Made by a program: the position numbers and the translations under genes
NCBI GenBank assembly: GCA_037349315.1
Contig: JBAIAC010000008.1
Span: 37,484,001-37,548,000 of the forward strand
Length of the DNA stretch: 64,000 bases
Origin: Chelydra serpentina
Lineage: Eukaryota; Chordata; Testudines; Chelydridae
Direction: 5' to 3'
The notes under the pieces: model-generated
The model's input: the letters and a program-made list of their open reading frames with translations, nothing else
Told to the model about the DNA's origin: nothing
Databases searched by the model: none
In this document: in pieces, positions 34,181 through 44,289 of the stretch
How positions within the stretch are numbered: the first letter of the stretch is position 1
How the letters are laid out: each line of letters opens with the position of its first letter

Positions 34181-36196
34181 TTAAAACTTATTGAATGCCA
34201 GCCCTTTCTTGCTTGGACTGTTCTCTTGGCTTGAGTGGCTGGGTGCACGGAGGCCACCCAAACGCGTTCTTGGGCGTCTCGGGGATGAGGTTATGGGACT
34301 CGGGAAGGAGGGCTGTTGGTTACACAGGGGCTGTAGCGGCGGTCTGTGCTCAGGCGGCCTTTCCTGAACCCTATGCCTGTCCTCAGCCATAAGCCGGAGG
34401 ATTTCCGTTTGATCCTCCAGTAGCCTCAGAATTGCATCCTGCCTTCTCTCTGCACACTGACGCCACCTACTCTCTTCATCCCGCCGCTGTCTCTCTTCAG
34501 CCCGCCAGTCATTGTCTTCAGCACGCCACTTGTCTGCGCGATCAAATTCTGCCTTCCTGGACTCCGACAGTGTCTGCCTCCACGCATTCTGCTGGGCAGC
34601 CTCAGTGTGGGAGGATTCCATGAGTTCTGAGAACATATCGTCTCGATTCCTTTTTTTTTTACTTCTAATCTTCGCTAGCCTCTGGGACGGTGATGAAAGG
34701 GGTGGCGTTGAAACATTTGCAGCTGCGGGAGGAAACAAACGGGAGAGGAGTACTTTAAAAGACACATATTAGAGAACAATGCTCCAAACATTACATATCA
34801 CATGTGCATTTGGTCCAAGGTTGCACTGTGCCTCTTATATTGAGGGTCTGCTGGTTTGCTGTGAGAGATCACACAAGCAGGTCCGGCGGGCAACAGAATT
34901 CAGCTTGCAGACAGCCATGGTAAGACACTCTATAGGCTTCTTGAAGCTTCACAACATGTGGGATTGTTTTCAAACAGCAACCCCCTCATTTCCCATAACA
35001 AACATCCCGTGGGCTGGCAATTTAAAACAAACAGGTTGGCAATTGAAAAGTGAGGGGCGGCGGTTTTCGGGTTAACATGCAGCGCGAACCTAATCTCCCC
35101 CTCCCCCCCACACAGACACACATCCAAGATGTTTGCTGTACCCCCTCCCCCCACCGCGTGGGTCACAGCGGGAAAGATTTCCGTTCAGCCACAGGCAAAC
35201 AGCCCAGCAGGGACGGAGCCCCTCTGAATGCCCCCTTAATAAAATTCCCCTATTTCAACCAGGTGACCATGAATGATATCACTCTTCTGAGGATAACACA
35301 GACAGATAAAGAACGGATGTTGCTTGACTGCCAGCAAAAACCGGGACCATACGCCGCCATGCTTTGCAAAGCACTGATTCCAGACTACGTGCTGCTGGCC
35401 TGGCGTGGTAGAGTGTGTTACCACGGAGCACAGGATATGGCTGCCCTCCCCAGAAACCTTTTGCACAGGCTTTGGGAGCACATCCAGGAGATCTTTCTGG
35501 AGATGTCCCCGGAGGATTTCTGCTCCATCCCCGAACATGTTAACAGACTTTTCCAGTAGCTGTAGCTGTACTGGCCATGAATTAATCATTAAACACGCTT
35601 GCTTATAAAACATGTATTAATTTAACAGAGGTACACTCACCAGAGGTCCCTTCTCCTGCATCGAGCACGCCTTGGGAGGGTTCGAACTGTACTGGCTCCA
35701 GGGTGACAAAGAGTTCCTGGCTGTCGGGGAAAAGGGCTTCTCCACTTCCTTGCTGTGTCTGTGTGCTATTTTCAGCATCATTATCATCATCATGCTCCTC
35801 TGTGGGTTCTGATGATCCACATACGGAGTCAAACCACATGGGAGGGTCTGTGCTGGCTGCACCTCCTAGAATGGCATGCAGCTCATCATAGAAGCGGCAT
35901 GTCTGGGGCTGTGACCCAGAGCGGCTGTTTGCATCTCTGGTTTTTTGGTAGGCTTGCCTGAGCTCCTTAATTTTCACGCAGCACTGTTGCGCGTCCCTGT
36001 TGTAGCCTCTGTCCTGCATGCCCTTGGAGACTTTGGCATATGTCTTGGCATTTCTTCTTTTGGACCCTAGCTCTGCTAGCTCGGTTTCGTCTCCCCAAAC
36101 AGCGATCAGATCGAGTACCTCACGCTCGGTCCATGCTGGAGCTCGTCTTCGGTTCTGGGACTCCATCATGGTCACCTCTGCTGATGAGATCTGCAC
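34181..36196 (-). CDS. Harbinger Myb/SANT-like DNA-binding protein, two exons
   Basis: In PIF/Harbinger elements a Myb/SANT-like protein binds the element's ends and helps bring the transposase into the nucleus. Exon 1 runs 36196-35641 and ends TCTG|GTGAGT; exon 2 runs 34722-34181 after a pyrimidine-rich tract and CCCGCAG. The intron (34723-35640, 918 bp) is phase 1. Joined, the frame is open for 365 codons; a start at the paired methionines at 36169/36166 is equally likely. Residues ~12-115 form a trihelix-type Myb/SANT domain (RRRAPAWTEREVLDLIAVWG; KRRNAKTYAKVSKGMQDRG; CCVKIKELRQAYQKTRD; FYDELHAILGG). An acidic linker follows (EEHDDDNDAE). Exon 2 encodes a basic patch (RSKKKRNRDD) and a charged, helical, probably coiled-coil stretch (WRAEDNDWRAEERQRRDEES). 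No lesions are visible. The identity is secure; activity is inferred. Confidence 0.87.
34917..35559 (+). CDS. unknown small gene nested in the Myb intron
   Basis: I do not recognise this protein. It lies wholly inside the Myb-like gene's intron, on the opposite strand. A start codon in strong context (AGCCATG, 34917-34919) is followed at once by a donor (GTAAGA, 34920). An acceptor after a pyrimidine-rich stretch (TTTCAACCAG, ending 35262) joins GTGACCATGAATGATATC in the same frame (phase 0, 343-bp intron). The spliced product is 99 residues, beginning MVTMNDITLL. Unspliced, translation could start at the ATG at 35269 for 96 residues. Features: charged N-terminal half (TQTDKERMLLDCQQK), a central hydrophobic segment (YVLLAWRGRVCYHG), and a C-terminal helix-like region (LHRLWEHIQEIFLEMSPEDF). 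No signal peptide or known motif. ATTAAA at 35588-35593, 29 bp after the stop, is a possible polyadenylation signal. The frame is undamaged although the neighbouring transposase is broken. Function unknown. Confidence 0.6.
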
Positions 36197-36199
36197 TCA

Positions 36200-36549
36200 C
36201 CTGCAGCTCACCACGCTGGCCAAACAGGAAATGAAATTCAAAAGTTCGCGGGGCTTTTCCTGTCTACCTGGGAGGAGCATTCGAGCTCAGACCGCTGTCC
36301 AGAGCGGTCAGCTGTTGCACCGTGGGATAGATTTAGGAGGCCAATACTGTCGAATTGCGTCCTCACTAAGCCTCCATCGATTCGGCAATATCGCTTTAAG
36401 CGCTAATTCCCTCGTTGGGGGTGGAGTGGCGAGATCGATTTTAAGAGCCCTAGAAGTCGATGTTAAGGGCTTCGTCGTGTGGATGGGTGCACGGATCAAT
36501 CGGAATATCACTAATAAATTCGACCTAAACTTGTAGTGTAGACCAGGGC
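36200..36549. repeat. right sub-terminal region of the Harbinger element
   Basis: Non-coding 350 bp upstream of the Myb-like gene, CpG-rich, probably holding its promoter (no clear TATA box) and the transposase or Myb binding sites. It contains repeated ATCGAT/TCGATT-type words and ends with the right inverted repeat. The plus frame 36018-36536 crossing it is a shadow of the Myb exon. Confidence 0.6.
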
Positions 36550-36552
36550 AAA

Positions 36553-37872
36553 AAGAAATAGGATAAATAGTGTTAAACTATAATGATGGGCACAATTATA
36601 AGATCCTATTTAGACAAATAGAAAGTTATAAAATAAAGTACTGTAACAGTACATGCCACAAGCTAAGTATCCAAAACCACTCGTGCCTGCCATGTGTCTT
36701 CATTTCATTTTAGATAAGTTAAAAAAAACTGTTGCACAAAGAAGTATTTCAGTGGGGAAATGATAGAAGACACAGATGGAACTGAGCTGTGCATCTTGTT
36801 TACAGTTTGATATAACTATTTCCATGTTTGTTCTCCAGTTGTGAGATCTATTTCCTCCAGACAAATATAATTTCCTCTAGATACTGATTTTTAAAAAAAA
36901 TTATTTATGATGCAATGAATATACATGGAGTGCACCAGTGTTTTCAGATGCTGTAAGGCGTTATTGAAAACAGCTTTTGCTGTGTCAGAGAGATCTCTGA
37001 TACAGACAAATAGGGGGAGAAAAATAAAACAAAAAACAAAACATTGGATACAACAAATCAATACTTGATTTGCAGTGCTGGCAATTGTTAGGTGACTCAG
37101 TAGGATCAGGCTGAAAAAATCTTTGGTATCACTGCAGGCATTCTAGTTTCTAATCACTTGACATATGCTTCATAAAAAAAAAGCTGTCTTTTTATCTAAA
37201 CTGTAGTGAGGGCATGGTTACTTGCCACCACATGGTCTATTATTTCTGACAATCAGAATAGCAATTATAAGAATAAAAGAAAGCTCAATGTACCACAATT
37301 TGAGGTCAATTGTATGAGATCAGCTATTTGCTGATTACTTGAAAAAATTTAGACAATTTTCTTTAATTCATGGCAATTAAGAGAATATTCTATGTTACAA
37401 ACTTTAATTAAGGCTTCTTACCTCAAGAAATGTGGAGGAAAATATATTTAAGTACTGTCTAAAATACTGACAGACTCATTTCTGCCTAATATTGAAGATT
37501 TTTTAAAGGGTGAGATTTAAAGGATGATTATCAAGGTTTAACAGCTCTCCATTGTTAATCCTATGTGTCTATCCCTTGGAGTTATAGTCCAAAATGGAAG
37601 TAAAAACATAGGCGAGAAAGCAGACCAGCATTGCAATGGAAATATAGTTTGTAATTTGAGATAGATACATATGTAGAATCCATAAGCTCAAACAGTAATT
37701 CATACATTATACATAAATCCCCCACATTGTACACAGGCCCACTGAGAGTTTTCTGGCCATTTTGAATGTGGTCTGGTAACTTAATGGGGCTGTGTGATAA
37801 TGAATTGATTTACCCACATACCTGTGAAGAAAATGCCTCCTGCATTTCACAAATGTATAAAGTAATTACTGA
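36553..37872. other. anonymous AT-rich non-coding DNA
   Basis: No open frame above 60 codons, no RNA and no recognised repeat. Confidence 0.55.
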
Positions 37873-37877
37873 CCTAG

Positions 37878-39142
37878 TGTGACCCGTGGTGCCTGGCGAA
37901 GCCCTAACTGAAAATGCCAAGGTCAGAGAAGGCTTCAAAAAGGAGAGCAGAGTCTTCCCAAACTGGTGGTTAACACTGAGGTTAAACTCACCAACCAGTC
38001 AAAAACTACGCTGATTCCCCACACTGGTTATCAAGAAGCTGAAAAAAGAAATCACACAGCCCCCTGGATTGCATTCCAGTTCTCTGGCTCCCAATCAGCA
38101 CATAGGTCCAGTACAGTTAGAAGTTATTTAAAAGCTCTGATGACTATACAAAATGTTCTTCTGAGCCCAAAGGGTCAGCCACGTTACCAGGTCAATATTA
38201 GTTTGGATCTTACCCAAAATACCACACTGCCAGCCAATCCTTTAGTGTCTAAAACTAAATGTTTATTACAAACAAAAAAGAAAGACGAAGAAGAGAGTTG
38301 TTAAATGATAAAGCACTCAGATACACATACGGAGACTTCAAATTCCATATACCTGGTTCTTAGCAGTATTGGAGAGTTTGCAGGCCAGAAATTCCCTCTG
38401 GAACACATCCACAGCCTTGGATGGGTCATTCCGTCCTCTGTTCAGAACTTCAGTTTGTAGAAAAGTTACTCCAGAGGTAAGAAGCAGGATTGAAGACAGA
38501 ATGGAGAAGATGTAGCTGCCTTTTATATTCTTTTGCCATGTGGCTTGTACTTTCTGTGTCCCAAACACAAGCTTGACAGCACATGGCATGGAAAAAACGT
38601 GTAGTCCCCTGTACATAGGCATGCCCCTACAAGCCCTACTGATTCATAAGGTGTTACCTCTGTCTCCTTTCAATGGGTTCACCGTACAACTGATGACTCT
38701 TGATGGGCCATCAAACAGGCTTAGAGCTGATGGCAATCTGTCTGGGAATGTCACCCAGAAACACAGCACAAGTTTTGAAATACAGATCATAGAATCATAG
38801 AATATCAGGGTTGGAAGGGACCTTAGGAGGTCATCTAGTCCAACCCCCTGCTCAAAGCAGGATCAATCCCCAATTTTTGCCCCAGGTCCCTAAATGGCCC
38901 CCTCAAGGATTGAACTCACAACCCTGGGTTTAGCAGGCCAATGCTCAAACCACTGAGCCATCCCTCCCCAGATATCTGTAACTCACAATACGAAGATGAT
39001 GCAAACATAGAAACAAGATTATCATACTTGGAAAATCATAACATTTTCACAGATACCTTACATGGCATATCTGGCTTGCAATTTTATAATATTGGTATCG
39101 ACAATATCATAAAGTGTCTCCCATATTCCATACAGTGTCACA
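37878..39142 (-). mobile_element. solo LTR with a nested SINE
   Basis: Plus text opens TGTGACCCG and closes CAGTGTCACA, so on minus it runs TGTGACACTG...CGGGTCACA. Flanks are CCTAG (37873-37877) and CTTAG (39143-39147): a 5-bp TSD with one mismatch. On minus: TATA (ATATAAAAGG, 38519-38529), then AATAAA (38262-38267), the normal U3-R order. A SINE (38786-38970) is inserted in U3. No internal retroelement genes adjoin. The 112-codon plus frame at 37966-38304 is antisense noise. Confidence 0.8.
38786..38970 (-). mobile_element. tRNA-derived SINE nested in the LTR
   Basis: Reverse complement of the turtle SINE: plus text starts ATCATAGAATCATAGAATAT (CR1 tail) and ends CACTGAGCCATCCCTCCCC (tRNA head). 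Being inside the LTR, it is younger than the LTR insertion. A short CAGAT repeat at both edges may be the TSD. Confidence 0.93.
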
Positions 39143-39147
39143 CTTAG

Positions 39148-39876
39148 TAATATGCACATTTTTGGCTAGAACATACTTTTTTTTACCATTTCATAAACAT
39201 GTCTAAAATTATTTTTAAAAGTACTTTCCAGCTTCAGATTGGGAGAAAAAGAACATTCAAATTATCCGGGTTTTCCGGGGCTGTTTTGTCCAGTTCTAGC
39301 TAAAAACAGAGTAGAATTGCTTGACATTAAAACAGAAGGGGACTGATTCTCCTCTTTCTTACATAGATATGTCAGGAATATCTCAAATGAACTCAATGGC
39401 ATAGAAATATTGACACATAAATAAGAGGAGATACAGGTCCCAGTATTTTGTAAGCATTTAGTCACCCATGTGAAGTCATGCTCTCTTGATAATAAAACAT
39501 CTATTAGTAGTTACTCTCCCTAATGCTGAATTACTCTGATCTGTAATCATATGTGATTTGGCTGGAGATGTTAAGATGGTGTTTCCATCACAAATATCAT
39601 GTATTCTATAATTTATGTGGACATTATTATGCAAGATTTTTAAGGGATGACTTACTAATTATTGACTGTTATTTTACATTTTTAAATGTTAGATATACTT
39701 AAGAGTGGAGACTAAAGCATGAAGAGATGGAGGTCACATCAGTGCAGGCGAGAAGGCTCAGCCATGTTGTGAACCAGTGTTTTGGTGGTGGGGCCTATGG
39801 CAGGGTAGAGAGAAAAGAACATTGGTCAAAAATTCTCTTTTCCTCTTCCATTTGGCAAGAAAATTGAACCTACTAC
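39148..39876. other. anonymous non-coding DNA
   Basis: AT-rich, with no gene or repeat recognised. Confidence 0.5.
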
Positions 39877-39879
39877 TCA

Positions 39880-40175
39880 GGGCTTGTCTTCACTACCCGC
39901 CGGATCGGCGGGTAGCAATCGATCTATCGGGGATCGATTTTTCGCGTCTCATTAAGACGCGATTAATCGATCCCCGATCGCGCTCCCCGTCGGCTCTGGA
40001 AATCCACGTCATCGAAAGGCGGAAGCGGAGTCGACGGGGGAGCGGCAGCGATTGACTCGCCGCCGTCCTCATGGCCAGGTAAGTCGATTACGATACGCCG
40101 ACTTCAGCTACGTTATTCACGCAGCTGAAGCTGCGTATCGCAGATCGACCCCCCTCCCCTAGTGTAGCCCTGGGC
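39880..40175. mobile_element. Harbinger-type MITE, CpG-rich, 296 bp
   Basis: Ends GGGCTTGTCTTCACTACCCG and CCCTAGTGTAGCCCTGGGC form imperfect inverted repeats. TCA flanks each side (39877-39879, 40176-40178), a 3-bp TSD. The ends resemble those of the 31202-36549 element (GTCTACACTAC). The interior has several palindromes: CCCGCCGGATCGGCGGG; CGATCGGGG-type words around TCGCGTCTCATTAAGACGCG; and GCTACGTTATTCACGCAGC. The 92-codon frame 39777-40055 that crosses its edge is not coding. Confidence 0.88.
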
Positions 40176-40186
40176 TCACAAACAAA

Positions 40187-40316
40187 GACTTGGGAGTACC
40201 CTTCCCAGACCTGAAGAAGAGCTCTGTGTGGCTCAAAAGCTTGTCTGACTCACCAGCAGAAGTTAGTCCAATAAAATATATTACCTCAGCCACCTGGTCT
40301 GTCTTACATTGCTACA
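40187..40316 (+). mobile_element. relative of the palindromic retroposon, body fragment
   Basis: CTGAAGAAGAGCTCTGTGTG, GCTCAAAAGCTTGTCTGACT and AGAAGTTAGTCCAATAAAAT follow the same word order as the body of the element at 49739 (CTGAAGAAGTGGGT, GAAAGCTTATGCTCC, CTGTTAGTCTATAAGG). The head is missing. It begins almost exactly where the MITE ends. Confidence 0.55.
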
Positions 40317-40851
40317 CACAGGTGATGTCTTGATGTCTTGCCAAGGGTCAAACAGCAAGGCTGTGGCAAAGTGAGGAATAAAATATTTCTTGACTCCCTG
40401 TCCCTTATTCTAACAGCCAGGAAACTGTGCCAACCTACACATTGCCTATATTTTGTAGGTATTAAGGGAACTGTTTTATAACACTTTAGGTTGCAGTACA
40501 CATGACATCTGAGTAATTATGTATAGTACTAATTACTGATTTGTGCGTGTGAGGTATTAGTTTCCAAGTCTAGAGTTTTCCCTGAGACAAACATTGGTTG
40601 TGGTAATCAAGTTTTCAATGTAGGCCAATGTACAGTATAGTGAATGAGCATTGATTTTTAAATGAAACGTAGATACACGCATTGTTCATTTGCAAAAGTA
40701 CTCAGCTACTTAAAATACCTGACCACAGACATGTAGTCTATTCAATTTTTCAGCATAGCCACTACACTAAGGACCCAGTCCTCCAGTACATGTACAATGC
40801 AGGCTAAATTTCCATCCACATTAAAGGGGATTTTGCCTGTGAATGGACTTG

Positions 40852-40935
40852 AGGCCAGATTTTTAAAGGTAGTTAGGTGCCTAATTCCCATTGAAATCAA
40901 TGGAACAAGGCTCCTAAATATCTTGCCCTTGACTG
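40852..40935. mobile_element. partial MITE related to 12942-13120
   Basis: GGCCAGATTTTTAAAGGTAG, TTAGGTGCCTAATTCCCATT and GAAATCAATGG match the GGGCCAGATT...TTTAGGCACCTA family, including the internal small palindrome CCATTGAAATCAATGG. The right arm is degraded. Confidence 0.65.
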
Positions 40936-41496
40936 TGAAATCTTTGTGTCACAAGCCTGCTTGCATATATAAGACCAGTAGAGGGCCAAAGGGGTTTTCA
41001 CTCCTTGCACAGGTACCAAACACACAGGAATCGCATGTAGAGAACCATGACTCCATCTTTATCCCATAAAGCTGCCCTGGGCAGACAGGCTCGGAAACTA
41101 CACTCTTGGTTAGCATAGCAGCTGTCTGCCTTGGATCTGAGTAAGGCATTGTGACTGATAAGACACAATTCCTTCTGAAGCTCCTATGGAGTGGTGGTAT
41201 GCCTCTGCACCTTCTCCAGGATGGGATTGTGGCTCTGAGCCACATGGGTGCTGTTAATTTTGACATGTGTTTTATACAGTATGTTAAATTCCACTTTGAG
41301 AATGATTTCAGTATATGTTCAAACTTCAAAGGGCCTTTGCTTTGGCCTCTTTCGACCTAATTCTAGTGCTAACACTGAAGACTTACTGATCTGCCAGTGG
41401 GTATGAACATCATAAATCCTATGTATTTTCAGCTTTCATGAACGATGAAGAGGAGAGAAGCTCAGAAAAGTTAAAGAGCTTGCCTATGGGGCAGTC

Positions 41497-41700
41497 TGGT
41501 TGACTGGATTAGGCATCGTTAGCCAGGAAACCTGCATTTGAATCCTGATTCTGATATGAACTTGTGGTGTGACCTTGGATATGTTGCTAATATACACTTT
41601 TTTTCAGTTTAATCCCCACATCTACAAAATGTGGGCAATGATGTCTGGCACCAGGAAGATCTAATTCAGGATTTAAAGTTTGTACAGGGCCAGATGTTAT
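41497..41700 (+). mobile_element. MIR-type ancient SINE
   Basis: TGACTGGATTAGGCATCGTT (tRNA-related start), ACCTGCATTTGAATCCTGAT (B-box region), ACTTGTGGTGTGACCTTGGA (MIR core) and TCTACAAAATGTGGGCAATG, in canonical order. Nearly full length and clearly diverged. Confidence 0.85.
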
Positions 41701-41739
41701 TATTATCCTAATTTGCTTATATGAAAACTGATGCTCAGA

Positions 41740-42290
41740 GGGCTAGATTCACAAGCAGGCAATGCCTCGCTTTTAATCACTCTGCCAACTAGTGGAATTC
41801 ACAACCCCAAGTTAGGCACCCAGGCTCCCCGTACAGTGCTTGTGGAGAGTTAGGCCCCAGAAAAAGGGCCCCCTCAAAGGAAGTCAGGTGCCTATCTCAG
41901 GGGCAGAGTGAGGCACCTATCACCACTCAGAATTTACAGTCCTGAACCCTCTCCTAGAGTTAGCTGCCTAAGCCACATCAGCCTTGACTTATACCCAAAT
42001 AACCCACAGGTTAGAGCACTCACCCAGGCTGTGGGAAATCAGGACTCAAATCTCACACCATCCAATTTAGAGCAGGTACTTGAACTGGCATCACCTACCT
42101 TATAGCTACACACCTTAACCACTTGGCTATTGGGTATTTTGTAATGAGGACCTCTCAATCACTCCTCTTGAAGCTGTTGTACTCTGTCTGAGCTACTTAA
42201 ATAGTCATTAGAGCAAGGCCTGAAACCTGGGTCTGCTAGGAAGTGTGCTACGCACTGTAGAGCCATTCTCAATCTCTCTTTCTCTCTCTC
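41740..42290. other. unclassified repeat-like segment with a tRNA-like stretch
   Basis: Contains several TTAGGCACC / GGTGCCTA words of the MITE family near 41810-41920, then GGTTAGAGCACTCACCCAGG and GGACTCAAATCTCACACC (42011-42063), which look like the A- and B-box regions of a tRNA-derived SINE. No boundaries were found. Confidence 0.35.
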
Positions 42291-42670
42291 TGGCCCAATG
42301 AATGTTTTAAAAATGTAACAGTGGGTTCAATAATCTTTCAAATTTTGCCCAGAGTAACTAAGTAATTTTATCTCAGTATTGGTAGTAATCCACTGAGGTA
42401 AAGTTAACTGAGTTAACTAAGGCAAAACGAGACTTTTTTTTAGGTAAGGATAGAACTCAAAAGGTCAGAACAGTTATAACTGTGAATAATTTCCAGTATC
42501 CTGAAACTGTATGTGTGTACGCATATAATGTTGGAACTGCAACACTGCGTTAACCAAATTGGCAAAAGAAATCAGAAAACAAATTTGGCTGGTTTCACCC
42601 AACTCTATCAATGGGCCTTAAGATTTGCAGCAATAAAGATTCTCATTCAATCAGCCATCTACATACGTAT

Positions 42671-43548
42671 TGTCACAGTTCAGGGCAACTCTCCTGTATT
42701 CCCCTCTGTGGTACAGCAAAGGCAACCACTCTCAGGCTTCCAGCTTCCCAGCTGTTGACTTTCTTGGGCAGAGAGACGCATCTGTGTCCCTTCTGACCAG
42801 AATATGTCCAGGTTGAACAGTTTCTTGCCTCCCCGGTTATTATCAGCAAAAGACTCTGCCCAAGCAGGCCTGCTAAGTATCCCCTCAGAGACTAATAATG
42901 GAATAATCACTCATTCACCATTACAAGTTACCACACAGCACTTTTTGAGCAAGCCTATTTTATTCTTAAGGTAAAAGCACTACAGAGAAAACATCAAAAC
43001 AGTAAAAGTGCCCACGGGCCTGCTAATAAGCTTACCAGAGATCATCCCAAACCTAACATGAGTTTTGGCAGGATCACTCCTCAAAACCCCACCCAAGAAG
43101 TTTCCTTTCAGCACAGCTTCAGCTCAGAACAAGCCCACTTATGATGTGTTGAATCCACCATTCATACAGTTCAGAAGTCTTTGATCTGGTGTTCCCAGAA
43201 GAAGGTAATTAGCAGACAATTGCTTTCTCTCCCCAGGGTTTAACTTCAAAAGGATGGATTTGAAGTAGGTCATTTGGATTACTCCCCGCTACCCCAGGTA
43301 TTTCCTAGGAAATGCACCTTAGATGCATTGTCCCAAAAAGTCCATTGAAGTTCCTAACACTTTACATTAGTCAAGCCCTACAAAAGTTATATACAATCCT
43401 ACAATAACACATAAACAATTGCATTTTTAATATAATGGCCCCAAAGGCATTAAACCTAATTCAGTACAATTTAACTTAATTCAATAAAGTTCATCTTAAT
43501 TCCATAAGGTTTTTCCAGGATATTGCAAGTTATTGTCAGTCTGTCACA
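42671..43548 (-). mobile_element. solo LTR of an LTR retroelement
   Basis: Plus text opens TGTCACAGTTCAGGG and closes CAGTCTGTCACA; on minus it starts TGTGACAGACTG and ends ...CTGTGACA. Flanks CGTAT and AGTAT (42666-42670, 43549-43553) give a 5-bp TSD with one mismatch. A minus AATAAA lies at 42959-42964. No internal region. Confidence 0.72.
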
Positions 43549-43929
43549 AGTATTTTTATAACATAATTTTCTGTTTCTACAAGACTACGTCTTTCCCACA
43601 TATTTTATGCCATCTGTTGTATACAATATGATGTTCCTGCATGAATCCTCTTCTGTATTTATTATTTGCAATTACCATTTATGAATGTGTAAAATTTATT
43701 AACTGAAACCAGGAACACTGCACAAAATATGTGTGGAATAGTAAATTGGAATGCATTAGTAAATAGTACAGTATTTTTGCTGGGTGACAATCAGAGCAAA
43801 AGATAAAAATGAAAACGAAATCTGGACAAAAAAGTAGTGCATATGCTTTCATTTGGCAATGTATAAAGGAATGCCAGACTTAGCAGCTCATTGCTATGAT
43901 CACGGCCTTCATTACTATGCAGAGATAAT

Positions 43930-44040
43930 GATACAGGAAAAAGACTATATTTAACTTGATTGTGACCTCTTTGGGGCAGGGATCACGTCTGCTTGTACAT
44001 TTTTATGTCACTCAATGAACACTACATAATAATTAGTCTG
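43930..44040 (+). mobile_element. L2-like 3' tail fragment
   Basis: TTGATTGTGACCTCTTTGGG, GCAGGGATCACGTCTGCTTG and CACTCAATGAACACTACATA match the general L2 3' end (…ctcctt-gagggcaggg…, …tcaataaat…). Confidence 0.55.
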
Positions 44041-44289
44041 ATGTCACTGAACCTCAACTGCTTTTGCTCTACTTCTAGACAGGAATATTGTTGGCTCTTA
44101 TGTGCAGGATTTATTGTTCTCTCAGTTCTTGTTACTTCTACCTAGTTTTTCTAATAATAAAACAAACATAATAAACTATATATAAACTTCTTATAATACA
44201 TAAACTTCACATAATATTTTAACCACTTGCTACCTTACCTAGCTATACTTGAAACATTTAATTATATATGTATACATATATAACATGAA

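Larger units (their letters stand above)
31202..36549 (+). mobile_element. PIF/Harbinger DNA transposon, 5.35 kb
   Basis: Terminal inverted repeats: left GGGTACGTCTACACTACAGA followed by ATTAGGTCGAA; right end TTCGACCTAAACTTGTAGTG followed by TAGACCAGGGC, pairing over about 33 bp with mismatches. AAA flanks both sides (31199-31201, 36550-36552), a 3-bp TSD as expected for this superfamily. Contents in order: 5' non-coding region with tandem repeats and two SINE heads; DDE transposase (plus, damaged); convergent polyadenylation signals; Myb/SANT-like gene (minus, two exons); an antisense gene nested in the Myb intron; right terminal region. The element is more GC- and CpG-rich than its surroundings. 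It is probably inactive because of the transposase lesions. Confidence 0.92.

Noticed and set aside
35236..35613. 125-codon minus frame opposite the nested gene
   Set aside because: It lies in the Myb intron, lacks splice signals and is the shadow of the plus frame, which has a good start, splice sites and a poly(A) signal.
36018..36536. 172-codon plus frame at the right end of the Harbinger element
   Set aside because: It is the antisense shadow of Myb exon 1 and runs into the terminal repeat; the minus frame has the real domain.
39896..40020. palindromes considered as a microRNA precursor
   Set aside because: They belong to a repeated MITE with inverted termini and a TSD; nothing shows processing.
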